Shown piece after piece: positions 44,497 through 54,699 of a stretch of 64,000 nt of DNA. Origin of the DNA: Thelonectria olida (lineage: Eukaryota; Ascomycota; Sordariomycetes; Hypocreales; Nectriaceae). Position 1 is the stretch's first letter. Each line of letters opens with the position of its first letter. A program made the translations under genes and the position numbers. The notes under the pieces are model-generated. The model was not told the DNA's origin, searched no databases, and saw only the letters and a program-made list of their open reading frames with translations. The stretch covers positions 1-64,000 of the forward strand of contig JAGPYM010000029.1 of assembly GCA_020736575.1 (NCBI GenBank), given 5' to 3'.

Positions 44497-45318
44497 CTAA
44501 ACTCTCTCCAGAAACTGTTTCATAATATTCCACATTGCGACTGGGTTAGAATACATGGGAAAATGTCCAGAACCAGCAACCTCGGCCAATTCCACCCCAT
44601 TCGCTTCAAGCATTGGGAGGTATGATAATGTCCCATGCTGAGCGCCAAACATGAACATTCGCGGGAATGGAAACGAGGTGAATTTGGTCAATAAATTGCC
44701 ATTGTCGGAAAGCTCAACCATGGATTGGAAAATTCCCTTGATAGCTTCTGGCCTCACGCGGTCACCCAACCCAGCGGCATAGATGCCACTTCCATAAAAG
44801 GGCGCTTGAAGAGTGCGGTTAATAAAGTATTCAAGAAATTTTCGAGGATCCTTTTGAGGATGCGTAAAGATTTGGCGGGTAATGAAGCAATCTTCGGGAG
44901 CTAGGTTTCCCTTGATGTCGATAAAACTCGCCACGGATCGAGGAATGCGATTCGCAAGCTCGAGGCCTGTCAAGCCACCCATGGAGTGGCCAACGAGGTG
45001 AAATTTGCCGACGTGAAGGTGTCGCAGTACGAACTCGGCCGTGTTGACGAGAAATTCGATGTTGATCTTGGATAGATCTGCGCAAAAGGTCTTTCCACAT
45101 CCGGGAGCGTCGTATGCAATGAATGGGCGTCCATGAAATGCCTTGTTGAGGCTAATGTCGATATAATCCTCCTTGGTACTTCCCCAGCCGTGGAGGAAGA
45201 GTATGGGAAGCAAAGGACCTTCACGACTGACGACAGCAATATCCAACTCGGTGTCATCGACTATCAACTTCAGTCGTTGATGAATGACCGGGTGTTCGGG
45301 CATTCCAGGAACGGTCAT
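44497..45318 (-). CDS. Alpha/beta hydrolase
   Basis: Single exon, 273 residues. LFLHGWGSTKEDY gives the oxyanion-hole strand and loop, GHSMGG the nucleophile elbow (Ser112), and AEVAGSGHFPMYSNP the catalytic His (His252). The fold is the AB-hydrolase-1 type used by esterases, epoxide hydrolases, haloperoxidase-like and C-C hydrolases. The elbow Ser rules out an Asp-nucleophile epoxide hydrolase or dehalogenase. No signal peptide. It lies about 1.2 kb from the EthD-type gene, divergently oriented. The substrate cannot be predicted. Confidence 0.9.
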   Translation of the reverse strand: MTVPGMPEHPVIHQRLKLIVDDTELDIAVVSREGPLLPILFLHGWGSTKEDYIDISLNKAFHGRPFIAYDAPGCGKTFCADLSKINIEFLVNTAEFVLRHLHVGKFHLVGHSMGGLTGLELANRIPRSVASFIDIKGNLAPEDCFITRQIFTHPQKDPRKFLEYFINRTLQAPFYGSGIYAAGLGDRVRPEAIKGIFQSMVELSDNGNLLTKFTSFPFPRMFMFGAQHGTLSYLPMLEANGVELAEVAGSGHFPMYSNPVAMWNIMKQFLERV

Positions 45319-46485
45319 ATTGCTTGATTGATCTGGGTGGAAATCGATTGAGGGTAATGTTGGACACGGAATCTTTCAGCAAAGATCATAAGTTAAAAAA
45401 CCTTCTTATTGAATCTAACATTATTTTATATCTCTACTGTTGTAGTGTTGTCTCTTTCGACCCATCTCGGTTTAGGTACTTCGGCGAATTGTCACGCTGC
45501 CGGTCCCCAGGTCTCCATCGGCAAATTGACAGAATACCGATAACCAAACAATCCATAGCAATGAAGCCACAGCCAGCCGTCTGTTAGTTTGGTGGAAATG
45601 GATTAGAGGTGCATATAGCCAACTCAGGGCATTAGCCGACTTGGGGAACTGACTAAGGACCGATATCAGATGTCAATCGGGAAAGCTACCAAAAGTTCAA
45701 GAGCCTTCTTCAATCCGTATAGAGTGAAGAAATAGCATCTAGGCTAAATAAAAGTTTGTCAGGGATCCTGTTGTCTAGACCAGCCGCCAATATCATCAAA
45801 GCTAGAAAAGAATGCGCACGAGTATCACCGAGGCTCCTGGCCACGTACAAGGCTCTGTACGTAGGTTGCATCAATAAAATAATATGCCGATCTTGTTATG
45901 CGCAGGATTGCCGAAAAAGAGAACGAGATGAAGGATAAGCATTGACTCAGTCAGTTAATAACGGCAAGATGGCCTCACTGGCATGGATGTGGACGGTCGA
46001 TGTCAATCAATGTGCCAGTCTGGATACTGGCAGCACTTGTTGCTGTGTATTCTCCTGCCAGATGAGCAAGCTTCATACAGATGAACTAGATATGACAAAT
46101 CGGATTCATCTGAACGTGGCGTCCAACTCTCATCAATATTTCTCGAGCGCTTCCACGCCTTATTTAGAAATATTCCTGATATCCTAGGGGGTGTCAATGG
46201 TCCTGCAAGGGACATTGAGGTTGCCAAGAAAGCAAACGCAGCAGCAATGTTTTGGCATGCTGAGTAATTCCTTAGTTAATAACAAATTCATTGTCTCCAT
46301 CAAGTGTCCATAAACAGAATTTCCTTTCACCCGGTAACGCTGAAGATGTCCCACTTCGCCGCATCAACCCCGCACCTAAGCTGATATCAGATTATCTATC
46401 TTGGAGGAGCATCTTCTTTTTGCATTTGCATCTCATCTTCACTTCAATCCAAAGTAATCACGTCCAACACGAGTCAATCTTCACA
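45319..46485. other. Divergent intergenic region
   Basis: About 1.2 kb between the starts of the hydrolase (-) and the EthD-type gene (+). Short frames near 45,950-46,230 on both strands have no family match. It probably holds two promoters. Confidence 0.6.
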
Positions 46486-46847
46486 ATGGCCCAAGTCTTC
46501 GTCCTCTACCCCTCTGGTCCTTCCTTCGACCATGAATACTACTTGAAGACTCACATGCCCCTCGTTTCTGCGTACGTCTCCCCCTCTCCTCTCCATACCT
46601 CTTTGTGGAAGAATCAACTGAACTCCCACGTAGGTCTTGGGGTCCCGCTGGTCTGATCAGCTGGGATATCATCACATTTCCAGCCGACGCGCCCTATCAG
46701 GTACAGGCATCTCTGAAGTGGAAGAGTGTGGAGGACTTTAATGCCGCTGCAGCTTCGGAAGCCGCAAAGGCGATTTTTGGAGATATCAAGAATTTCACTT
46801 CTGCAGAGCCAGTCTTGCTCAAGGGCGAAGTTGTGGCGAGCTCGTGA
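46486..46847 (+). CDS. EthD-type dimeric alpha-beta barrel protein (2 exons)
   Basis: The model is join(46486..46571, 46634..46847), 99 residues. The N-terminus FVLYPSGPSFDHEYYLKTHMPLV is the classical EthD start with an H-x-P motif. After the 62-nt intron, WGPAGLISWDIITF and YQVQASLKWKSVEDF, IFGDIKNFTSAEPVLLKGEVV complete the small ferredoxin-like fold. EthD proteins accompany ether-degrading P450s in bacteria; fungal relatives act as decarboxylases, cyclases or isomerases in pigment pathways. Which applies here is unknown. The length is normal for the family. The intron splits the Ala codon of VSA|SWG. It could belong with the reductase, sulfotransferase-like and SnoaL-like genes that follow on the same strand. 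Confidence 0.85.
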
Positions 46848-47779
46848 GATTTGACATGGGAAACTTGGAGCAATCAGTCCGCAACCTCATCAATTCAAGA
46901 CGTTACCAAGTTGAGGTCCCTTTGCGGGAGAGGATTCCAAACGTCTGACATCAGGACTTGTGAGTTCAGGTGAAATGAACTCATCATCTGCCTCATGAAA
47001 ACACCTGCAATCATTACTCGGAGAGGGAGCGATAGCCAGATACACCATAAGTAGAATATGCAAACGCTAGAGTCCATTGATACATTCTTGCTCCCTCCAA
47101 AGGCTTAAGGATAGAGACTCCGGACTATTAAATATTGGCCTTCATCTCGTGTTTAACGGAGTTCTTGTCCCCAATCTCATCTTTAACCTTCTGATAACCC
47201 TTACTCCAACCCAAGAAGAAGCTTTGTCCTGGTTCTCCAGAGCATAAGGGCCTAGCTAGCTGCGCGAGCCCAAGCTCGCATCGACGAGTACTTCTATTTT
47301 GTTTCTAATGACTTCTATGATTTACTGGCCATCACGATTCTAGGCAACGGCCTCAATGGAGAAGAGTCGATCGGATCGGCAGTGTAGTGTCCTTCCCTTG
47401 GTTGGCTGTAGCATCTACTGTGTTTGTCACCGTTGGACTCGCAAATTAGATGACACGTTTTAGTGTTTGGGCATGGAATCCATATTAATGATATCATTAT
47501 GAGTCATTTTCCCCATTGGGCCTTGCACACAGAGATGGTATTGATCAGACCGTACGATGGTCCAATCGTTGCCAGTGATCTACGAAGGTACCGATGCTAA
47601 TTGATAACTAGCCATACCTACGCAATGATGAAGGGGTAGTACAGTGCTTCAGTAGCACATGGTCCGAAATGGTCCAGAATCTCCTCCATCTCACTTAAAT
47701 CGGGTACCACGCACAATTGAAGGGACAAGAGCCAGCTTCGAACAATCAGCAACTTCTCAACTCGACCACTCGTCTTAAA
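46848..47779. other. Intergenic, no gene seen
   Basis: About 0.9 kb. Short frames only. An in-frame ATG at 47717 lies upstream of the chosen start of the reductase. Confidence 0.6.
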
Positions 47780-49197
47780 ATGACTGAAGACCGAAATCAC
47801 GCCATCGTCTTTGGCGCATCCGGGTTAATTGGCTGGGCTCTGGTAGACCAGCTCTTACGTCCCTTTCCTCACGCTGGCTCCTTCTCCAAGGTCACTGCCG
47901 TCACGAATCGCCCGCTCAACTTCGAAGAATCGCATTGGCCTGCACAGGACTCGCACCGGCCCGATCTGCAGCTCGTCTCAGGCGTTAATCTTCTCTGTAG
48001 TGATGGGGCCACGTTGGCAAAGTCTTTGAAGCAGGTGGTAGAAGGGGTTGAAGCCATTACCCACATCTACTACTTGGGTATATTACCTTTGCAGTCTTGT
48101 TGTACACAACTAACAGTCCACAGTTTTCACCGCAATCGAAGACGATGTTGAAGAGGTGGCAGCCAATTGTCGCATGTTCCAAAATGTCATCGACGCCCAT
48201 AGCCTGCTCAGTCCCAATCTGCAATTTGTTGCATTTCCTGGTGGCACACGGGTAAGCATGGAACCACGAAAAGCATCAGAGCGCAGTGTTAGGTGCTAAG
48301 CAATCAGGGTTACGGTATTTACGTCCCCGGTGGCACATTTACGCCTCCCTTGATCGAGGACATGGTGAATCAACTCCCGCCGGACTACGCCAAGACGGTC
48401 GTGTACCCAGCGTACCGCAAGCTTCTTAATGCAGCGAGCAAAGGAAAGAGCTGGACATGGTGCGAAGTCTGCCCAGATGCGATTGTGAGTCTTGTAGTAC
48501 GCGCCACGAATATACCTAGCTGACGTCAATCAAGGTCGGTTTCACCCCTAATGGTTCTCAGTTCAGCTTGGCGCTGCATTGGGCGCAGTATCTATCCCTA
48601 TACGCCTACAAGCACGGAGTCAACCTGCATACGCCAGATACCAAAACAACTCCCATTGAGATCGCCTTCCCCGGCAACAAGGCCGGTGCCAACGCCCTGT
48701 TCTCCCCCGTATCTAGCAGCACAATCGCACGCTTCATGATCTATGCCTCGCTGCACCCCGAAACGTGCGGTGGCGGCCGACTTTTCAACATTGCTGACAA
48801 CGAGAAACCTTGCACGTATGGAGATCTCTGGCCCCAGCTGGCGGCATGGTTTGGCCTCGTGGGCGTGGGGCCAGCCGAGAGCACGCAAGCTGAAGCAAAC
48901 ACGTTACAGGTTGGCGAGCTTCCTCAAACCACTGCATCACTGGCCCCCGGAGAGTATGTCGCTGAGCATAGGGACATCTTCGCCCAACGCGGGTGCCCAA
49001 AAGCTGTCAGTGGGGGTGTTGGAGCTGGCAGTCGGCAACTGGACAGTGTGGGCTACTGGCTGACTTTCGACCGGCAACTGAGCCTGAAAAGGCTACGGGA
49101 AACCGGGTTCGAAGAGCATAGGAATCCGATCGAGGGCTGGTTGGAGAGCTTTGAGATGTTCAGGGAGGCTGGATTAATCCTCTCGACGCCTTTCTAG
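47780..49197 (+). CDS. PRISE-like NAD(P)-dependent reductase (4 exons)
   Basis: The model is join(47780..48077, 48124..48251, 48308..48484, 48535..49197), 421 residues, all introns GT..AG. The Rossmann motif IVFGASGLIGWALVDQLL begins at residue 9. Further on come THIYYLVFTA, VAFPGGTRGYGIYVP, PFTEDLP-like and FTPNGSQFSLALHWAQYLSLYA, the pattern of progesterone 5-beta-reductase/iridoid-synthase-like (PRISE) short-chain dehydrogenases. Plant members reduce enones; fungal members occur in secondary metabolism and general detoxification. The usual catalytic YxxxK is altered in this family to a more distant Tyr and Lys. It is followed at a distance of 384 bp by the sulfotransferase-like gene in the same direction. 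Confidence 0.85.
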
Positions 49198-49581
49198 ACA
49201 TGGCGCGGCGCAAACAGCCTGCGTCTTTGATTCGAAACAGCCTGAATAAGTGAGTGTCACCGGCACGCGCGCACCAGCCGGTATTCAGGAGGGACAGGTT
49301 GCAACTCATGGGCCATCGGCACGAGGAATTAAGTTAATCGACCGGTCTGGAACGAGGGAGTGCAACGTTTCTGGGACGCAGGAGGTCTAGCCCGGGGTTC
49401 CACGCACTCCGCGAGATCGTAGACTAGAGATGAATAGACTACCAAAGTACCTAATGACAGCATAGCGCGTAAGACCACCCTCAAGGCGAAGGAATGGGTA
49501 GATAAGTAGTTGGCATGCCTCCATTGGACTTCGCAATCACCCAAACACCAACCTCAACCGTTACACAGACGCAAGGTCAAC
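49198..49581. other. Intergenic, no gene seen
   Basis: Short spacer between codirectional genes; contains the upstream region of the sulfotransferase-like gene. An in-frame ATG at 49510 would add 24 residues to that gene. Confidence 0.6.
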
Positions 49582-50397
49582 ATGGTCAACTCAAGCACAG
49601 CATCCAAGCCCAAGCGGGAGATGAAGGTGCTCGCGCTTGGGCTCCCACTCTCCGGTTCCGCCTCTATCGCCGAGGCCCTGACCATCCTGGGCTATAAGGA
49701 TGTTCACCACGGCATAAAGGCCATCGATTCTGTGGACGACTGGAAGGTCATCAATCGTGCGGCGGACGCGACATTTCCTGTTCTGCCTACCTACACGGGG
49801 AAGCCGTTTACTCGGGACGAATGGGACGAGCTCTACGGTCCATATGACGCTGGCACTGATATGGCTGCCTTATTCGCGACGCAGCTTATCCAGGTTTATC
49901 CCGACGCTAAGGTACTTCTGGTCATACGGGACTTTGACAAGTGGTATGCGAGCTATAAAATCGTGTTCGAGGAGCTCTGGAGCTTTCGTGCCGACCTAGC
50001 CACCAACTATGCCGAGCCGCTCATCGGATCAGAGACGGGCCTTGCCTCTCGAAAGGCAATCCTAGGCTTCTTCGAGGCTAATAATGTAGACGAGGCGCGC
50101 AAAAATGCACGTATGGTCTATGATCGTCACCACCAGCAACTGCAGGATATGGTACCGCCAGAGAAGCTGCTAGTGTACCGCATGGGCGAAGGATGGGAGC
50201 CGATATGTCACTTCCTTGATAAGCCAGTCCCGGACGTTGAGTTTCCTTGGGTTAACGAGGCGGCAGTACTCAAGGCAAAGGTGGCGAAAAAGATTAGCTC
50301 ACATATAACGAGCGCGGCGATGGTGCTACTGCCGTGGGTCGTGGGAGCGGTCGCTCTGGGCGTGGGGTTATGGACAATGGCTAGGAGAGATGGATAG
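49582..50397 (+). CDS. Sulfotransferase-like P-loop protein with C-terminal TM helix
   Basis: Single exon, 271 residues. The start MVNSSTASKPKREMKVLALGLPLSGSASIAEAL carries a degenerate phosphate-binding loop: the family consensus GxxRTGTxSL is here LPLSGSASI. Next come GYKDVHHG, WDELYGPYDAGTD, YPDAKVLLVIRDFDKWYASY and LLVYRMGEGWEPICHFLDKPVPD, closely matching the fungal Sulfotransfer_4 family. A C-terminal hydrophobic helix (AMVLLPWVVGAVALGVGLW) would anchor it to a membrane with the catalytic part facing the cytosol. Whether these proteins transfer sulfate is unproven. Start chosen at AACATGG, next to conserved sequence. It lies about 300 bp before the SnoaL-like gene. Confidence 0.85.
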   Translation: MVNSSTASKPKREMKVLALGLPLSGSASIAEALTILGYKDVHHGIKAIDSVDDWKVINRAADATFPVLPTYTGKPFTRDEWDELYGPYDAGTDMAALFATQLIQVYPDAKVLLVIRDFDKWYASYKIVFEELWSFRADLATNYAEPLIGSETGLASRKAILGFFEANNVDEARKNARMVYDRHHQQLQDMVPPEKLLVYRMGEGWEPICHFLDKPVPDVEFPWVNEAAVLKAKVAKKISSHITSAAMVLLPWVVGAVALGVGLWTMARRDG

Positions 50398-50695
50398 TTA
50401 TGCGCTCTCTGAGCCTCTGTCTGCAGTTGAGGCAAAAGGGTGGTTTTGCCAGCATCTCGTCGGGGTGCTGCTCATAGCGACTTGGACAAGTCATCTATTA
50501 TTAGACCTCTTTAGTCTGCGAGCAAGTTGCTGTCAGCTTACGTATTTGCTCATGAATAGCCAGGTCCATAAGCTGACGTCAGATGATGCTTCGCGCTGAT
50601 ATATTATAATGAACCCCTCGCCATGGACGCGGACAGATGAATCCAACATTAACAACTCCCTCCGCCACTCCAATTACAAACACAACGACGAAAAC

Positions 50696-51175
50696 ATGGC
50701 TTCCAGTCAATCAGATATCAGAGCAACTATCGAGGCGACTACAAGGGCCTTCATCGACGCATACAGAGACGGTGCGGCTCAGAATGATGCGTCCCTCATC
50801 AACCGCAACGTCGCCGCGCAATGCACCCGACACTTGCTTCCAGCGTCTTTAGTGCAAGGGCTCGGCGCTCCACCAGACCTTGTCATTGACAATGGAGAAT
50901 ACCAAAGGCTGTTTGCAAAGGATCTCAGAGTCGGCGGGGTCCAGCGCTGTACCATCTCCAATCTAGTCATCGACGTTACAGCTCGCAAGGCGGCAGCCAC
51001 CACCGTCGCGGATATGGTGTGCAAGGATGGCGACACAATTGTCATGGAGCACTCGTGGTTCTTGGATTTTAGTGAAGATGGCACCAAAGTCACCAGAGTT
51101 GTCGAGTTCTGCGACCAGGATGGGGTTCATAAGCTGATGGCCAAGGTTGGAGCGGGTGCGCATGACGTACACTAG
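50696..51175 (+). CDS. SnoaL-like (NTF2 fold) protein
   Basis: Single exon, 159 residues. The layout helix-helix-sheet (IEATTRAFIDAYRDG, then CTRHLLPASLV, TISNLVIDVTARKAAATTVADM and HSWFLDFSEDGTKVTRVVEFCD) fits fungal SnoaL-like/NTF2-fold proteins, which include cyclases, isomerases and steroid-isomerase relatives. No metal ligands or catalytic Asp/His can be assigned by eye. The chosen ATG (50696, context AAACATGGC) opens the conserved helix; an in-frame upstream ATG at 50609 would add 29 residues. Same strand and close spacing as the two upstream genes suggest a shared process. Confidence 0.8.
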   Translation: MASSQSDIRATIEATTRAFIDAYRDGAAQNDASLINRNVAAQCTRHLLPASLVQGLGAPPDLVIDNGEYQRLFAKDLRVGGVQRCTISNLVIDVTARKAAATTVADMVCKDGDTIVMEHSWFLDFSEDGTKVTRVVEFCDQDGVHKLMAKVGAGAHDVH

Positions 51176-51880
51176 ACGGCAAGTGCCCGTGAACGCACAA
51201 GGCGGAATGTTTCCAACGCGCAGGAGGATACAGGATAAGCTGGGTCTACAAGTGCCGAGAAAGTCTTCATTTGAATATTGACCTAGCGCGTCAGGACATA
51301 TCACCAACCTTGCGTCTGATTTCCATTGATTCCCCTCTCCTTGCGCTATCTCAAATGCTGCATGGATGCTGTGCAGGTCTCCAGCGTATACGGTTATGTA
51401 TTTTCGTCGGCCATCTCAGAGCTCAGGATCTGCTACGTTGTTGCGCATTGCTGCTAGAATCGGCACAAAGGCATTATATATGCCAAAAAACTATCAGACA
51501 TGCGCTCTGCCAGGGCTTCGAGGTGACGCGTATACGACGCAGAACATGATTATCGCCAAGGCTATTGGAAAATTGTCGAGAAACGGTAGTTGCGTCGGGT
51601 CTCGAGTCATCGGCTCAAAGTCTCTGGGTACAAGGTTAGTCATATCGCATGGTAGATAATGTAGAGAAGAGGGAAAGCAGAGGAATTCCTCGAAAGGGAG
51701 TAAGTATCGTAGCTATAGGGTAGCTTCACCGTTGTGTCGAGGCGCTATTTGCCTGAGGCATCAAGTATGTGGGGTTGTCATGCCAATTTGGTGACTGGGC
51801 GTAAGTAAACAAACCACCAAGCGCAAACAACGACGCATCGCCAACCACGACCATGGAAAGCAAGCAACGCATGATTAGCC
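51176..51880. other. Intergenic, no gene seen
   Basis: About 0.7 kb. A frame near 51,366-51,659 has no recognisable domain. The upstream region of the PD-(D/E)XK-like gene lies on the right. Confidence 0.6.
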
Positions 51881-53302
51881 ATGCTTGATGAGAAAATAAT
51901 CGCTTGGATTCGTGACCTGCCGGCTACTTTCGTGTGGCCCCAGCCTCAAACGCCCGACGAACCAACGACAACACCACCAATCCCGGCTCGACGAGCTAGT
52001 AAACCCAAGGCAGAACGAGAGCCGAGCCCACCAGCCACGATATCAGACATGGAAGAGCCCGAGGCTCCTACAAAAGAATGACAACCACACGACCTTAATA
52101 CAGATCCAGAATTGACGCCCCGACTTCAATACGAAACCTCAAATGACCCGATAAAAGCACACTCCCTTGCCAGCGACAACACGTCCGGTCGCTCTCGTTC
52201 GACGTCACCGTTCAAGAGGCAATTCCTGGAACTCCGCCTTGATGAGACAGGCCTCGAGACAAAGGCACTTCGTGTGGAAGCCCTCGAGGCCCTGCCCAAC
52301 AAAGAAGCCGCTTCTCTCTTGAGAACCATGCGCCGCATCGGCACCTGCAAGGGTATTCTTCCCGACGACCAGCGCGAGGACATGATACAAAGTCACAAGG
52401 TGGAAGGAAGCGACCTCGAAGATTGGGACTCGGCTTTCAAGGCTTCCGATAAGTTTATTGGCCTCCCAGGTCGCATACCATCGCCCGGAGAGGTTGATTT
52501 GGTCCGCGAGTGGACCACTGAGTGTATTGAAGTCAAGGCTGAGGAGGCTGGTTGGAATACCGAGGTTCACTCGCGTCTATTGCAGGCAATTTTCAGAGAG
52601 CCCGGGAAGAAGACAGGGGGACGCTTCAACATCACTACCAGGTACGGCCTTCACCCAGCGATTGATACCGACCCTGTGCTGACCCGACTCAATAGCTACA
52701 CGGCTCGTCCGCATAAATCGTGGCTGCCAAAGTCGATCGGTTCCAAAATGGTAGATTATTGCGTCTACGCTGACACAGCCCATGAAGACGCGTCGTCCCT
52801 CGAAGTTCACAAGGCCTTTTGTCGAACCACCTTGACCAAGTCTGTCAACCGCACAGATTTCCAGCCCTTGCAGCTACGACCAATTGTTCTGAGCATCGAG
52901 ACAAAGACAGACAACCAGAGCTTGGACGTAGCTGAACTACAAATGGGTGTGTGGCATGCTGCTCAGTGGGCATTTCTTCGCTCCTCAATCCTTTCGGCGG
53001 TTCGGGACTCGACGCGTAGACTTCCCACAGCGGAGGAAGTCAAGCAGACTGAGCAGGCATTATCTCGCTTGCCCTTCATTCCTGCAGTTATTGCCCAAGG
53101 CCACAGATGGCTTTTCGTTCTCTCAACGCGCCAAGGATCCAAGACGATATTTTGGAAAGAATATCAGTTTGGCAGTACGTCCACCGTCGTGGAGACGTAT
53201 CAGACTGTGGCTGGGCTCAGGCAGCTTGCCATGTGGACAAAGACTGTTTACTTGCCGTGGTTTCAGAAGGAAATCCTAGCAGCGTATGAACTGACAAAAT
53301 GA
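51881..53302 (+). pseudogene. Fungal PD-(D/E)XK nuclease-like gene with one in-frame TGA
   Basis: A 474-codon frame from the ATG at 51881 (MLDEKIIAWIRDLP) to TGA at 53302, interrupted only at 52079-52081 by TGA (KE-stop-QPHDLN). The text before and after is in the same frame and fits fungal PD-(D/E)XK nuclease-like proteins: Pro/Ser-rich disordered N-terminus, DPELTPR, IGTCKGILPDDQRE, WNTEVHSRLL, MVDYCVYAD (candidate active-site Asp) and RPIVLSIETKTD (candidate E-x-K). No splice donor is available to remove the stop. CGA to TGA is a single C-to-T. It may be a recent pseudogene, a strain-specific null, a sequencing error or a readthrough gene. Biological role of the family is unknown. Confidence 0.8.
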
Positions 53303-54699
53303 AATTGAGACTTGGCCTTCCACGGACGCTGTAAGGCCACGACCCTGAGCTTCTCAACTTGGCCTTGCTGCATCCTCCACATACCTACCTAACTAAGAAC
53401 GGCAATTATGTGTTGCTTAGATCCACGGTTAACAGCGGACAGGTGCGTAGACTTCTCTCAAACCTCTATTGAAATTTGTTACTGACTCGAACGTGTGCGG
53501 CCAGGAAATTTTTAGAGAACCGCGTAATAGCAAATGTGGCGTTACACTTAATGCCCTTTTTGCCTGCACTGTGAATTGACTTTCTCAGAGGCTGCCCACG
53601 TCTGAATGGGACTGCGCTCTCTAAGCCATATTCCGTGTAGATAGCAGTTGTCACGCACTATCTGCCACATCCTCGCGCGCCAAGTGCGATGAAGTGATGT
53701 CGTATCGTAGGAGCAGTTGGAAGAGGGCCAGGCGAGATTTAAAGGGTGCTTTAGGTAACTGCAAAGACTCAGTATGAATCCGAGTTACCGGTTGCCACGC
53801 AGGTGGGCATGAAACAACAGAGAAGAAGGTCCCAATTCCTCGCAAGCTGTTTCCGTGCAAGGCGCATCTTGACAAGGGATTGAAGCCGCAAGAGGCCGTG
53901 TGAATAATGAAGAGGAGACATGGTCTCCAATCTGATACGCGAGGGTTGCGGGCGACGCGAGGCCCTAGTGTACACAGCCCGTGCAGCATAGTCTAGGTAG
54001 TCTGACTGAAAGACGAGTTGGATAGAACGGTCTCCTTTGAGATCATTCCGGCGCTGTTCGGGGAAGATAGTTGGCGAGCCCTTAGTCCAGAGGGGACCCG
54101 AACAGCACAATTCGGTTAGTACCACTGTACCAGGTATGAAAAGAGACCAATAGGCGAGAGGTTGTAAGCGACCTGTTTCACATTGAAGATCCAGACCCGA
54201 GGCAGAATCGGTCGCGGGGTCTAGACCCCAGATTTATGGGTGAGTGGGGATGGCAGAGGGGTTTAATGTTGCCCAACAAGGTTAAGGTGCATCTGAACGA
54301 ACATGTCGCGATGGTAGAATTAATGGAATAATAAGGGCTATCTCTCGTGATCCATGTTGTATTTCAAAATGGAAGCAATCGAGGGTTGAAGGCTTCAGAG
54401 AGCCACGGCGAGAGAGGCACAAGCTCGAACATCCCTGGTTTCTAGTGTTCAGCTGCAGTCGACTAAGAAATGCTAAGATAATAAAATTTTCGGGAAAGCT
54501 TCCCCCATTTTTCCATTTTAAGCATAAACAGATCAATAGTCTCATGCGGCAAGATACGCCCGCTTGCGATTGAGGCGTCGAGTCAGGCCTTGGTTGGTGT
54601 GGTGAGGGCTGAGACACAGCCCCTTTCACAATTCTTGTCTGCTTAAACTTCTCCCTTATTACTCATTTCAGTGCTGCTTCACAGCGCCAGTCAATACCC
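53303..54699. other. Long intergenic region, no gene seen
   Basis: About 1.4 kb. Minus-strand frames of 110-120 codons overlap each other in different frames and have no family match, so none is called. The right end holds the promoter of the membrane protein gene. Confidence 0.55.

Noticed and set aside
44497..51175. Full secondary-metabolite cluster
   Set aside because: No polyketide synthase, peptide synthetase, terpene cyclase or dimethylallyltransferase is visible; only accessory-type genes are present.
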